A stretch of DNA of 64,000 nt. It comes from Modicisalibacter ilicicola DSM 19980. GTDB lineage: Bacteria; Pseudomonadota; Gammaproteobacteria; Pseudomonadales; Halomonadaceae. Below are positions 42,040 through 50,802 of the stretch, piece by piece. The position numbers were made by a program, and so were the translations under genes. Location: positions 248,001 through 312,000 of the forward strand of contig NZ_FQUJ01000004.1 in NCBI RefSeq assembly GCF_900128925.1. The letters are read 5' to 3'. Positions within the stretch are counted from its first letter, which is position 1. Each line of letters begins with the position of its first letter. Below the pieces are notes generated by a model that saw nothing but the letters and a program-made list of their open reading frames with translations, searched no databases and was not told the DNA's origin.

Positions 42040-44238
42040 CTAGCGATAGACCAGGTTGGGCAGGTAGGTGATCAGCGCCGGGAAGAGGATCACCAGCAGC
42101 AGACCGAGCGCCTGGATGCCCAGGAAGGGCAGCGACGACTTGAAGATCTGCGCCATGGTGATGTGCGGCGGGCACACACCCTTGATGTAGAAGAGCGCAT
42201 AGCCGAACGGGGGGCTCAGGAACGACATCTGCATGTTGACCAGATAGATGACGCCGAACCACAGCGAGACGTTGGCCGCGTCGACCCCGGGCAGCCCGAA
42301 CAGGCCGTCGAAGGAGAGCGGCTGGATCAGCGGCACGAAGATCGGCACCGCCAGCAGCAGAATGCCTACCCAGTCGAGGAACATGCCCAGGGCCACCAGC
42401 AGCACCATCATCACCATCAGCACCCCGTAAGGACCGAGGCCGGCACCGGAGATCAACTCCTGCACGAACTCCTGTCCGCCCTGGAGGATGTAGAAGCCGA
42501 CGAAGATGGTGGCGCCGAAGATGATCCACATCACCATGGCCGTGGCTACCAGGGTGGTCATGCACGCCGCGTGCAGGTTGGGCCAGGTCAGGCGTCCGTG
42601 CATGGCGGAGACGATCAGCGCGCCGAAGGTGCCGATGCCGGCGGCCTCCACCGGGGTGGCCAGGCCGGTGAAGATCACCCCCAGCACCACGATCACCAGG
42701 ATGATCGGTGCCAGCATGTTGCGCAGCAGCCGCAGCTTCTCCCTGGTGCTGACGCGATCTTCCACCGGTAACGGCGGGGCCGCCTTGGGATTGATGGCGC
42801 CGCGCAGCCAGCAGTAGAACCCATACATGGCGGCCAGCAGCAGGCCGGGAATCAACGAGCCGAGATAGAGCTCGCCCACCGACTGCTGGGCGACCACACC
42901 ATAGATGATCGCCAGGATCGACGGCGGGATCAGGATGCCCAGGGTACCCCCGGCCATGATCGAGCCGATGGCGATCTCGGGATCATAGTGGCGCTTGAGC
43001 ATCGCCGGCAGGGCGATCAGGCCCATGGTTACCACGGCGGCGCCGATCACCCCGACCATGGCCGCCAGCAGGGTCGAGGCGACTACCGTGGCGATGGCCA
43101 GGCCGGCCTTGAGTCCGCCCATCCACTTGTAGACGGTGTCGAACAACTCCTCGATCAACCCGGCCTTTTCCAGTACCGCCGCCATGAAAATGAACAACGG
43201 GATCGCCGACAACTGATAGTTGGTCATCATCGGGAAGATGCGCGAGGGGATCAGGTTGAGCATGAACTGATCACCGACCAGGTACAGGAACACCACGCCG
43301 AGACCGCCGGTGACGAAGGCCAGCGGCAGGCCGGCCACCAGCACCAGCATCAGGGTGCCGAACATCAGGGCGGTCAGGGTGCCGATGCTGACGTTGGCCA
43401 GACTGTTCTCGATGCTCAGCGGGAAGCTCTCGTAGTCGTTGACCACCACGTTGACGACTTCATGCAAGGCATAGAGCGCGAGTACGATGCCCAGCAGCAC
43501 GAGCAGCCAGGCGAAGGTCGAGCTCCCTTCGTGACGGGCTCGGGCATGACCGAAGGCCTGGATGTCCTTGATGAGCTGGGCGATGCCTTGCAGCAGCAAC
43601 AGGACGCCACCCAGCACCAGGGTGAACTTGACCGGGTAGTACTGCACCGACCACTCGGTGAAGGAGGTCTCGTTGGCGTAGCCCTGGCCGAAGAAGAAGA
43701 TTTCCTGATTGACCGACTGAGAAAAGAACGTCCAGCCGGTGGTGATCAACGCCACGGTGAAGATGAAGAAGAACACCGAGGTCATGATGTCCAGTGCAGC
43801 CTTGGTCAGCGGCTTGGCGCGCACATAGAGGATATCCACGCGCACATGCCCCCCCTCGCGCAGGGCGAAGGCGCCGGCCAGCAGGTACTGCATGCCGAAC
43901 ATCAGGAACATGGATTCATGCGCCCAGTTGGTCGGCGAATTGAGGGCGTAACGCACGAAGACTTCGTAGCAATAGACAAGCGGTGCGATCAGCGACCAGT
44001 AGGCGACGTAGCGCCCGGTAAAGCCGGAGACCTTGTCGATGACTCGGGTCAGAGCATTGCCGGGGGGGTGGTAGTCGGTGTCTTGTTCAGCGGCGGGGGC
44101 ACCGCCAGTCGTCGCACCGCTGACCGTGCCGCCGCGGCGAAAGCTGCGATCCACGAACAGCATCACCACCAGCGGCAGTACCAGCAGTACCGACCAGTAG
44201 AACCAGTGGGGCAAAACAAAATTGATCTGAAGATCCAT
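42040..44238 (-). CDS. TRAP transporter fused permease (DctQ-DctM)
   Basis: 732 aa. Residues 1 to about 250 form the small DctQ-like part (NWAHESMFLMFGMQYLLAGAFALREGGHVRVDILY). The large DctM part follows, with family motifs such as GVIGAAVVTMGLIALPAML and GGTLGILIPPSILAIIYG, and ends in the usual membrane region. A fused permease serves with one periplasmic binding protein and uses the sodium gradient. It is downstream of the binding-protein gene in one operon, with a hairpin between them. Substrate probably an organic acid. Confidence 0.88.
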   Translation of the reverse strand: MDLQINFVLPHWFYWSVLLVLPLVVMLFVDRSFRRGGTVSGATTGGAPAAEQDTDYHPPGNALTRVIDKVSGFTGRYVAYWSLIAPLVYCYEVFVRYALNSPTNWAHESMFLMFGMQYLLAGAFALREGGHVRVDILYVRAKPLTKAALDIMTSVFFFIFTVALITTGWTFFSQSVNQEIFFFGQGYANETSFTEWSVQYYPVKFTLVLGGVLLLLQGIAQLIKDIQAFGHARARHEGSSTFAWLLVLLGIVLALYALHEVVNVVVNDYESFPLSIENSLANVSIGTLTALMFGTLMLVLVAGLPLAFVTGGLGVVFLYLVGDQFMLNLIPSRIFPMMTNYQLSAIPLFIFMAAVLEKAGLIEELFDTVYKWMGGLKAGLAIATVVASTLLAAMVGVIGAAVVTMGLIALPAMLKRHYDPEIAIGSIMAGGTLGILIPPSILAIIYGVVAQQSVGELYLGSLIPGLLLAAMYGFYCWLRGAINPKAAPPLPVEDRVSTREKLRLLRNMLAPIILVIVVLGVIFTGLATPVEAAGIGTFGALIVSAMHGRLTWPNLHAACMTTLVATAMVMWIIFGATIFVGFYILQGGQEFVQELISGAGLGPYGVLMVMMVLLVALGMFLDWVGILLLAVPIFVPLIQPLSFDGLFGLPGVDAANVSLWFGVIYLVNMQMSFLSPPFGYALFYIKGVCPPHITMAQIFKSSLPFLGIQALGLLLVILFPALITYLPNLVYR

Positions 44239-44317
44239 GAACGTTCTCTCGTCAGCACGGCATCAGGGAGGCCGGTCGCTGCTTGTACTGTTTTTCTGTT
44301 GGTCAGGGAAAGCCGAA

Positions 44318-44346
44318 CCCGCGCACCGGAACAAGAGGTGCGCGGG
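44318..44346 (-). terminator. Hairpin between TRAP binding protein and permease genes
   Basis: CCCGCGCACC / GGTGCGCGGG, a 10-bp GC stem with a 9-nt loop. No T run follows on the minus strand. It probably stabilises the binding-protein part of the transcript or partly stops transcription, giving more binding protein than permease. Confidence 0.55.
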
Positions 44347-44366
44347 CCTTTCTTCGGTATGGCGTG

Positions 44367-45533
44367 TCAGTCGTCCAGCGAGTAGCCCTGGAGGTCCTCT
44401 TCGGTCACCAGGGCGATGGCCGGGTCCTGCATGGTCTTGAGGTGGGCGCGGAAGAGCCGGGTGGCGTCCGGATCCTTCTTGGCCCACTTGAACCACAGCG
44501 GGATCGCCGCCTTGCGAAAGCGCGAGGCATCCTCCTCGGAGAGATGGATGATCTCGATACCCTTCTCTTCGTACTTGGGCCAGGCCTCGGCGTTGGCCTG
44601 CTGGATCGCGGCATAGTGCTCGCGGGAGTAGGCGGCCACCAGATCGTGCATCAGATCCTGGGTCTCGGGCGACATGCGCTCATAGACGCGCCGATTGACC
44701 GCGATGTCCATGAGGTCGACGGCCTGGTGCAGGCAGGGTGTGGAGGGTGGGCCCATGATGATGTACTTGGCCACCTGCCAGAAGCCCAGCTCGTAGTTCA
44801 CCGCCGCGCCGGTGTAGTCGGCGGCATCGATGGTGCCCTTCTCGAGCGCCGGATAGACCTCGGAGCCCGGAAGCAGCGTGGTACGCGCACCGATCGAGGC
44901 GAAGGTCTCGGCGACGATGCCTCCTGGCATGCGGATCTTGACGCCCTTGAAGTCGTCGAAGCTGCGCAGCGGCACCTTGGAGTGGATCAGGTTGAGGTCA
45001 TGGTGCACATGGCCCAGGAATTCCAGTCCCTGCTTGCGGTACAGATCCTTGGCGATCTCGAAGCCGCCATAGGCGCCGAACATCACGTCCCACTGGTGGG
45101 GCACCGACAGCCCCATGGGGTAGGCGGTCAGGAACACCCCGGCAGGCATCTTGCCGGGCCAATAGACGGTAAACCAGTTCTGGCCCTCGAGAACGCCGTT
45201 GCGAACCGCATCGGCGACCTCGAAGGCCCCCGCCACGGCGCCGGCGGGGAACGGCTCGATGGTCACCTCCCCGGCGGTGAGCTCCTTGACACTGTTGGCC
45301 CAGGTCTCGAAGGTCTTGTAGCCGGTCGTTCCCGGTTGCCAGGAGGACTGCATCCGGATGCGGATGCCCGCCTGGGCCTGGGCGTTGCCGATCCAGGGGG
45401 CCGCGACGGCCGCCGCGGATCCTACGGCAGCGGCCTTGAGGAAGTTGCGACGACCGTTCGATTGGCCGGTGGCGTTCGTGCTGGAATCGGTATGAGAAGG
45501 GGTGATGGACGATTGTTGCTGTTCTTTTTGCAT
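44367..45533 (-). CDS. TRAP transporter substrate-binding protein, DctP/TakP-like
   Basis: 388 aa. A twin-arginine signal follows a hydrophilic start: GRRNFLKAAAVGSAAAVAAPWIG, then NAQAQA. The mature part has the DctP fold (AYPMGLSVPHQWDVMFGAYGG, KVPLRSFDDFKGVKIRMPGGIVAETF), with the substrate-binding arginine likely in KIRMPGG. It captures its ligand, probably an alpha-keto acid or related carboxylate as in TakP, in the periplasm for the fused permease. Tat export suggests folding before export. Upstream lies an unusually long gap with a GntR-type operator. Confidence 0.87.
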   Translation of the reverse strand: MQKEQQQSSITPSHTDSSTNATGQSNGRRNFLKAAAVGSAAAVAAPWIGNAQAQAGIRIRMQSSWQPGTTGYKTFETWANSVKELTAGEVTIEPFPAGAVAGAFEVADAVRNGVLEGQNWFTVYWPGKMPAGVFLTAYPMGLSVPHQWDVMFGAYGGFEIAKDLYRKQGLEFLGHVHHDLNLIHSKVPLRSFDDFKGVKIRMPGGIVAETFASIGARTTLLPGSEVYPALEKGTIDAADYTGAAVNYELGFWQVAKYIIMGPPSTPCLHQAVDLMDIAVNRRVYERMSPETQDLMHDLVAAYSREHYAAIQQANAEAWPKYEEKGIEIIHLSEEDASRFRKAAIPLWFKWAKKDPDATRLFRAHLKTMQDPAIALVTEEDLQGYSLDD

Positions 45534-45615
45534 ACCATGTCTCCTGGGTTCAGGTTCGACTGCCTCGGCGTGGGCGAGGCAAGCTCTTGTTGTTATCCCT
45601 AAGGAATCACTGCAT

Positions 45616-45741
45616 AAATGCCTACACGAACGAATTGCTGCGTTGCGCGGTGCTCGAAAACTCGCCTAACTCCATGTTATGTCTCGTTTTCTGCGCTCCG
45701 TGCGCCTTGCACTTCATTTCACTCGGCGATTTATTCAGCAA
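45616..45741. repeat. Dispersed palindromic repeat, family A, copy 2
   Basis: Gap-free partner of the element at 32064-32189. It starts TAAATGCCTACACGAACG and ends near ATTTATTCAGCA. It lies 82 bp upstream of the TRAP binding-protein start codon. Short open frames inside it are not credible genes. Confidence 0.85.
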
Positions 45742-45989
45742 TTTCCTAATTCGCGTGCCGGACCGAAGCTTCGCCTTGTCGTATCAACTGTTTTACAGCG
45801 GCATCAAGAGCGACGGGCTCCCCTGTCCGGGGTTGCCGAGATGCACGTCGGCGGCCCAAAAGCACGTTCAGGCTTACATTAACCGAGTTGCGTTGGCTTG
45901 CCATCGTGTTTCTCAACGCTAAGGATTGCTGCCGAAGCGCATTTTCGACAGCAAAATCCTCGTTGGCCGCATCATCGTTGACTTGCGGC

Positions 45990-46000
45990 TGGTCAGACCA
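45990..46000. promoter_or_regulatory. Candidate GntR (FadR/FCD) operator upstream of the TRAP operon
   Basis: TGGTCAGACCA is a perfect TGGT-N3-ACCA palindrome, the core bound by FadR-subfamily GntR proteins. It lies about 460 bp before dctP and 130 bp beyond the stop of the GntR gene. Confidence 0.5.
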
Positions 46001-46129
46001 ATTGACCCGGCAATCAACTTTTCATACCAAAGCAGCATAGCGCTTCTGTGGCGCCGTGCACGCCTGCGCTATTGCCGCCGCCGAATCGGCACCAGAAGTT
46101 GCCGGCACGTCTAGGCGTCGTGAAGCGGC

Positions 46130-46816
46130 TCATGCCTCTGAGGGACAAGCGCCTTTGGCGATTTGATGAGACAGGTGGATATGCAGTTCAAGCAATTCTC
46201 GAGCCTCGCCAGCGTGGCGCGCCAGGGCCAGAGTGACCAGCTCGGCGTGATGCTGGTCGAGGAGTTCCCGGGTAGCCGGATCACTCGGCGCCAGTCGACG
46301 ATAGCGATCGAACTGATCGTGCAGTTGCTCGATGAAACGCAGCAGCCAGGGGGAGCCGCTAGGCGCCAGAAGGGTGCGATGAAAATGTTGATGCGCCTGC
46401 TCCCAGCGTTCGATCTCGCCGGGTGTCTGATCGGCACGTCGCAATCGATGCTGCGCCGCCAACAGCTGTGATTCCCATTCCGCATCCCCCGCCTGAAACG
46501 CCTGGACCAGTGCCATGCATTCCAGTTGCGTGCGCAGATGCGCAATATCTGCAAGCTCCGAAGCGTCGAGAGTCGGTACCCGAAAGCCACGCTGATTGAG
46601 TTGCTCGAGCAAGCCGTACGCAGCAAGCCGGTTGAGTGCCTCGCGCAGTGGGCTCAGCCCCACCTGATAGCGGGATTTGAGAGCGCTGATGGCGAGTTTT
46701 TCCCCCGCCGTGAAACGCCCCCTGATCAGGTCTTGCTTGAGGGCATTGAAGACCTGGCTGGCGGCGGTGATGCCCGAAGCGCTATGAGTCTCTGCTAGCG
46801 GGTGGGACGTCGACAT
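46130..46816 (-). CDS. GntR family regulator, FCD (FadR) subfamily
   Basis: 228 aa from ATG 46816, preceded by GAGGTC at 8 nt. Winged HTH: ALKQDLIRGRFTAGEKLAISALKSRYQVGLSPLREALNRLAAYGL, then FCD helical domain with LECMALVQAF, HQHFHRTLLAPSGSPWLLRFIEQLHDQFDRYRR and the metal-binding pattern D-H-H (HHAELVTLALARH ... HIHLS). It should repress transport or catabolic genes until it binds a carboxylate. Placed between the TRAP operon and the ggt-tct operon, with TGGT-N3-ACCA-like sites on both sides, so it may control both. Confidence 0.86.
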   Translation of the reverse strand: MSTSHPLAETHSASGITAASQVFNALKQDLIRGRFTAGEKLAISALKSRYQVGLSPLREALNRLAAYGLLEQLNQRGFRVPTLDASELADIAHLRTQLECMALVQAFQAGDAEWESQLLAAQHRLRRADQTPGEIERWEQAHQHFHRTLLAPSGSPWLLRFIEQLHDQFDRYRRLAPSDPATRELLDQHHAELVTLALARHAGEARELLELHIHLSHQIAKGACPSEA

Positions 46817-46872
46817 GTCATAGACCTCGAAAACAGGCTTGCAGGTTACGTCGTCGATTGACGCTAGCCAAG

Positions 46873-46883
46873 TGGTTAAGCCA
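46873..46883. promoter_or_regulatory. Candidate GntR operator in the gntR-ggt divergent gap
   Basis: TGGTTAAGCCA fits TGGT-N3-ACCA with one mismatch. It is 57 bp before the GntR start codon and 63 bp before ggt, a position that suits autoregulation and control of the ggt operon. Confidence 0.45.
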
Positions 46884-46945
46884 TAGTCATTCCAGAAAAT
46901 CGATTTTTGCAAAAAATACCGATCATAACCAGCGCCGGAGTCGCC

Positions 46946-48577
46946 ATGCGTACCCCCTTCTCGGACAGCACTCCCTACCCGTCCCGCCGTAGCCCCATGT
47001 ATGCCCGCGATGGCATGGTGGCCGCGTCCCAGCCCCATGCCAGTCAGATAGGGCGGGATATTCTCGCTCAGGGAGGCAACGCGGTGGATGCCGCTATCGC
47101 GACTGCAGCCGCCTTGACGGTGGTGGAGCCCACCGGTTGTGGCATCGGCGGGGATGCGTTTGCGCTGGTGTGGATTGCCGAGGACGAGCAGGGCAACGGC
47201 GAGTTGCATGGCCTCGACGCCAGCGGTGCTGCCCCGGCGTCACTGTCCCGGGAGGCGGTACGCGAGGCGGGCCATGAGAAGATGCCGCTGTACGGCTGGA
47301 CACCCGTGACCGTACCGGGCACGCCGGCGGCCTGGGCAGAACTCTCGCGGCGCTTCGGCAAGCTCGATTTTGCCACCTTGCTGGCGCCGGCGATTCGTCT
47401 GGCCGACGAGGGCTTCGTGGTGTCACCGATGATCGCCAGCCTGTGGGCGCGAGACGAGGCGGTCTTTCGCCGGAATCTCTCCGGCGAGGCGACGCGCGGC
47501 TGGTTCGATACGTTTACCCCGAAAGGTCGAGCGCCCCGGGCCGGCACCTGGCATCGCTGCGTGGATCAGGCGCGGACGCTTGCCGCCATTGCCGAGACCC
47601 AGGCCGAGAGTTTCTATCGCGGCGAGTTGGCCGAGCGCATCGATGCATTCTCGCGACAGACCGGCGGCTACCTGCGCGGCTCGGATCTAGCGACCTATCG
47701 GCCGGAATGGGTCACGCCGATATCGGCGCGCTATCGCGACGTCGAGCTGTGGGAAATTCCTCCCAGCGGGCAAGGCCTGGTGGCGCTCATGGCGCTGCGC
47801 CTGCTCGACGGCTATCCGCCGGCCCTTCGCGATGACCCCGAGGGCCTGCATCGCCAGCTCGAGGCCATGAAACTCGCCTTCACCGATGGCCAGGCCTATA
47901 TCACCGAGTCTCGCCACATGCGCCAGCGGGTCGAGGATCTGCTGAGCGATGCCTACATCGAAAAGCGCCGCGCCCTGATCGGCGAGCAGGCGATCGACCC
48001 GATTCCCGGCCAGCCCGCCGCCGGTGGCACGGTGTATCTCGCCACCGCCGATCGCGACGGCAACATGGTGTCCTTCATCCAGAGCAACTATCACGGCTTC
48101 GGGTCCGGCGTGGTGGTTCCCGGCACCGGCATCGCCATGCAGAATCGCGGCCACGGGTTCAGCCTGGACCCTGATCACGACAACTGCCTGGCGCCGGGCA
48201 AGAAGACCTTTCACACCATCATTCCCGGATTTCTGACCCGGAACGGCAAGGCGCTGGGGCCCCTGGGCGTGATGGGCGGGTTCATGCAGCCCCAGGGGCA
48301 TGTCCAGGTGGTGACGAACATGGTCGATGCGGGCCTCAACCCCCAGGCCGCCCTGGACGCGCCGCGCTGGCAGTGGATGGGGGGCAGGACCATCGGAATC
48401 GAGCATGCCTATCCTGCCTCGCTGGTGCGCGCCATGGCCGAGCGCGGACACCTCATGAAGGTGGAGCATGACAGTCGCGGTTTCGGGCGCGGGCAGGTCA
48501 TCCTGCGCGACCCCGAGACCGGTATCTACTGCGGGGGAACCGAGCCGCGCACCGATGCCAATATCGCGGTGCTGTGA
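46946..48577 (+). CDS. Gamma-glutamyltransferase family protein (cytoplasmic type)
   Basis: 543 aa from ATG 46946 (CGGAGT before it). Ntn-hydrolase fold: large-subunit part GGNAVDAAIATAAALTVVEPTGCGIGGDAF, processing site with nucleophile Thr362 in AAGGTVYLATADRDGNMVSFIQSNYHGFGSG, and small-subunit motif NRGHGFSLDPDHDN. Autocleavage before Thr362 is expected. No signal peptide, unlike periplasmic Ggt, so resembles YwrD-like paralogues. It lies at the head of a likely operon with two CHR proteins and TctCBA. Perhaps it cleaves gamma-glutamyl or similar amides taken up by the TctCBA system. Confidence 0.83.
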   Translation: MRTPFSDSTPYPSRRSPMYARDGMVAASQPHASQIGRDILAQGGNAVDAAIATAAALTVVEPTGCGIGGDAFALVWIAEDEQGNGELHGLDASGAAPASLSREAVREAGHEKMPLYGWTPVTVPGTPAAWAELSRRFGKLDFATLLAPAIRLADEGFVVSPMIASLWARDEAVFRRNLSGEATRGWFDTFTPKGRAPRAGTWHRCVDQARTLAAIAETQAESFYRGELAERIDAFSRQTGGYLRGSDLATYRPEWVTPISARYRDVELWEIPPSGQGLVALMALRLLDGYPPALRDDPEGLHRQLEAMKLAFTDGQAYITESRHMRQRVEDLLSDAYIEKRRALIGEQAIDPIPGQPAAGGTVYLATADRDGNMVSFIQSNYHGFGSGVVVPGTGIAMQNRGHGFSLDPDHDNCLAPGKKTFHTIIPGFLTRNGKALGPLGVMGGFMQPQGHVQVVTNMVDAGLNPQAALDAPRWQWMGGRTIGIEHAYPASLVRAMAERGHLMKVEHDSRGFGRGQVILRDPETGIYCGGTEPRTDANIAVL

Positions 48578-48579
48578 CC

Positions 48580-49143
48580 ATGGGCGTGCAGAGTGAGCTG
48601 TTCCTGGCCTTCTTTCGTATCGGGATCTTCGGCTTCGGCGGCGGGCCTTCGATGATTCCGCTGGTGCATCAGGAGGTGGTCAAGCGCCATGCCTGGATGG
48701 ATGACGACGCCTTCGCCGATGTGCTGGCCATCGGTAACACCCTGCCAGGCCCCATCGCGACCAAGATGGCAGGCTACATCGGCTATCGCGTGGGCGGGGC
48801 GGCCGGCGCGGTGAATGCCGTGCTGGCCGTGATCGTGCCGGTGATCGTGGTGATGATCGCCTTGCTGGGACTCTATTTGCGCCATGGTGATCAGCGCTGG
48901 GTGCAGGGCATGGGCCAGGGGGTGATCCCGGTGGTGATGATCATGATGGCGCAGCTGACGCTGGACTTCTTCAATAAATCCCGCGCCGGGCTTGGCTGGA
49001 TCACGACGCTGATCATGGGCTTGGCGGCGGCAGGACTGATCTACGGGTTGGGCCTTCATCCGGGGTTGGTCATCGGCGCCATTCTGATCGCGGCACTGCT
49101 GCGCCCCGATCCTGCCAGTCGCAAGGGCGAGGTCGCCAAATGA
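48580..49143 (+). CDS. Short-chain CHR (chromate transporter) family protein, first half
   Basis: 187 aa from ATG 48580. The signature FRIGIFGFGGGPSMIPLVHQEVVKRHAWM and LAIGNTLPGPIATKMAGYIGYRVGG is present, with about six helices. Starts 3 bp after the ggt stop and probably depends on coupled translation, as no ribosome site is seen. Short CHR proteins work as pairs with opposite topology. In most hosts they export chromate, but location inside an organic-acid operon suggests another anion. Confidence 0.83.
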   Translation: MGVQSELFLAFFRIGIFGFGGGPSMIPLVHQEVVKRHAWMDDDAFADVLAIGNTLPGPIATKMAGYIGYRVGGAAGAVNAVLAVIVPVIVVMIALLGLYLRHGDQRWVQGMGQGVIPVVMIMMAQLTLDFFNKSRAGLGWITTLIMGLAAAGLIYGLGLHPGLVIGAILIAALLRPDPASRKGEVAK

Positions 49144-49670
49144 TCTACTGGCAGCTTTTCCTGGCGTTCTTCATTCCCAATATCGTCGGCTATGGCGGCG
49201 GGCCTGCCATCATTCCCCTGATCGAAAACGAGGTGGTGGGCAAGTACGGCTGGATGAGTCATCAAGGCTTTGCCGAGATCCTGGCGCTCGGCAATGCCCT
49301 GCCCAGCCCGATCGCAACCAAGATGGCGGGCTATATCGGCTACGACGTGGCAGGCGTGGGTGGCGCCCTGATCGCGGTGCTGGCCACCGTCGGGCCCTCG
49401 CTTCTGCTGATGCTGGCGGCGCTGGGCACCCTGTACCGCTACCGCGATTCGATCAAGGTCAAATCCATGAGCCAGTGGGTGCGCCCGGTGGTCATGGTGC
49501 TCATGGCCTATCTGGCCTGGAGCTTCTTTCATACGGGCCTGGTGACCATCGGGTCGATACACACGCTGGTCATCGGTCTCGTGGCTGCCATCCTGTTGAT
49601 GGGAACACGAATTCACCCGGCCCTGGTGGTGTGTTTCGGCCTCGGCTATGGCGCCTTGCTGCTCGGTTGA
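49140..49670 (+). CDS. Short-chain CHR (chromate transporter) family protein, second half
   Basis: 176 aa. FIPNIVGYGGGPAIIPLIENEVVGKYGWMS and LALGNALPSPIATKMAGYIGYDVAG match the first-half protein and the CHR family. Overlaps that gene by 4 bp (ATGA). The two likely form a heterodimeric carrier. Note YGGGP and PSPIATK replace GFGGGP and PGPIATK. Followed by the tctC gene after 133 bp. Confidence 0.83.
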   Translation: MIYWQLFLAFFIPNIVGYGGGPAIIPLIENEVVGKYGWMSHQGFAEILALGNALPSPIATKMAGYIGYDVAGVGGALIAVLATVGPSLLLMLAALGTLYRYRDSIKVKSMSQWVRPVVMVLMAYLAWSFFHTGLVTIGSIHTLVIGLVAAILLMGTRIHPALVVCFGLGYGALLLG

Positions 49671-49803
49671 GGCAAGGCCTCGATGCATCCATGTCACGCA
49701 ATGAAGGGGGGAACCGTTCACCGGAAAAGCCATTGAAAGATCAACGCTTGACTCGATGAAGACGACGTTTCAATTGCAAGATGCTCAACAAGGACAAGCT
49801 GCC

Positions 49804-50802
49804 ATGATCCGCACAATGAAATCTCGTATGTCGTTGCGGACCTCCAGACGCCTGATGGGCTCTCTCGGCTTGCTGTTGGCCGGCTCCAGCCTGTTCGCGA
49901 CCGTCGCCCTGGCGCAAGAGGACACCTACCCCGAGAAGCCGGTGGAGTTCATCGTGCCCTGGTCCCCGGGCGGCGGCAGCGACACCCTGATGCGCCTGGT
50001 TTCCAACCATGTCGAGGAGTATCTCGGCGAGCCGATGCCCGTGATCAACATGCCGGGTGTCAGCGGTACCACCGGGCTCAAGGAGCTGGCCGATCGTGGC
50101 GCCGATGGCTATACCGTCGGCCAGGTGCATGAAGGCCTGCTAGTGGCGCATCATACCGATCTGACCAGCCTGAACTGGGACGATTTCGATCCCGTTGCCG
50201 CCATCACCAACTCGCCGCAGTACCTGACCGTGAACGCCGATAGCCCTTGGCAGACGTATCAAGAGTTCATCGACCACGCCAAGGAGAATCCGGGCGACGT
50301 GCGCGTTGGCGTAACCCTGGGCGGCATTCCGCACGTGCACGCGGCGATGATCGAGGACATCGAAGACGTCTCGTTTCGCTATGTCGGCTTCGAGGGCACC
50401 GGTGCGCGCATTCGCGCCCTGGTAGGCGGTCATATCGATGCCGCCATCGGTGACATCGCCTCCAGCGGCGAATTCGTCAAGAACGACGACCTGCGCTTCC
50501 TGGCCGTGGGAACGCCCGAGCGTCAGGAGGCTACCCCGGATGTGCCGACCTTCAAGGAACTCGGGCGCGAGGCGCTGGAGTTGAGCATCGTGCGTGGCGT
50601 CGTGGCGCCCGAAGGAACGCCGGACGCACGCATCCAGACGCTGGCTTCGGCCTTTGAACAGTTGAGCAAGGACGACGACTTCATTCAGGCGGTCAACAAT
50701 GCCGGCGCCACGGTCAACTTCGAGGGGCCCGAGGCGTTTGCCGACTATCTCGAGCGCACCAATGAGACCGTCGAACGTCTGTCCGGGAAGCTGGCCAAAT
50801 GA
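49804..50802 (+). CDS. Tripartite tricarboxylate transporter substrate-binding protein (TctC/Bug family)
   Basis: 332 aa from ATG 49804 (AAGGAC before it); an earlier in-frame ATG at 49756 is possible. A signal peptide (LMGSLGLLLAGSSLFATVALAQ) precedes the Bug fold: YPEKPVEFIVPWSPGGGSDTLMRLV and GVSGTTGLKELA. These bind carboxylates such as citrate, tartrate or phthalate in the periplasm. The ligand is not predictable. Overlaps tctB by 4 bp. Confidence 0.87.
   Translation: MIRTMKSRMSLRTSRRLMGSLGLLLAGSSLFATVALAQEDTYPEKPVEFIVPWSPGGGSDTLMRLVSNHVEEYLGEPMPVINMPGVSGTTGLKELADRGADGYTVGQVHEGLLVAHHTDLTSLNWDDFDPVAAITNSPQYLTVNADSPWQTYQEFIDHAKENPGDVRVGVTLGGIPHVHAAMIEDIEDVSFRYVGFEGTGARIRALVGGHIDAAIGDIASSGEFVKNDDLRFLAVGTPERQEATPDVPTFKELGREALELSIVRGVVAPEGTPDARIQTLASAFEQLSKDDDFIQAVNNAGATVNFEGPEAFADYLERTNETVERLSGKLAK

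Larger units (their letters stand above)
45534..46129 (-). other. 596-bp intergenic region upstream of the TRAP operon
   Basis: No convincing gene. It holds family A repeat copy 2 (45616-45741), an imperfect hairpin (AGGATT...AATCCT, 45922-45960) and the palindrome TGGTCAGACCA (45990-46000). The rest, including 45745-45920 and 46005-46110, shows no recognised protein match in translation. A decayed gene or remnant cannot be ruled out. Confidence 0.6.

Noticed and set aside
45587-45922. 111-codon plus-strand frame over repeat family A copy 2
   Set aside because: No ribosome site, no domain, and it spans a palindromic repeat.
48574-48579. GTG at 48574 as start of the first CHR gene
   Set aside because: The ATG at 48580 is two codons later in the same frame and more usual; neither has a ribosome site, and the choice changes only two residues.
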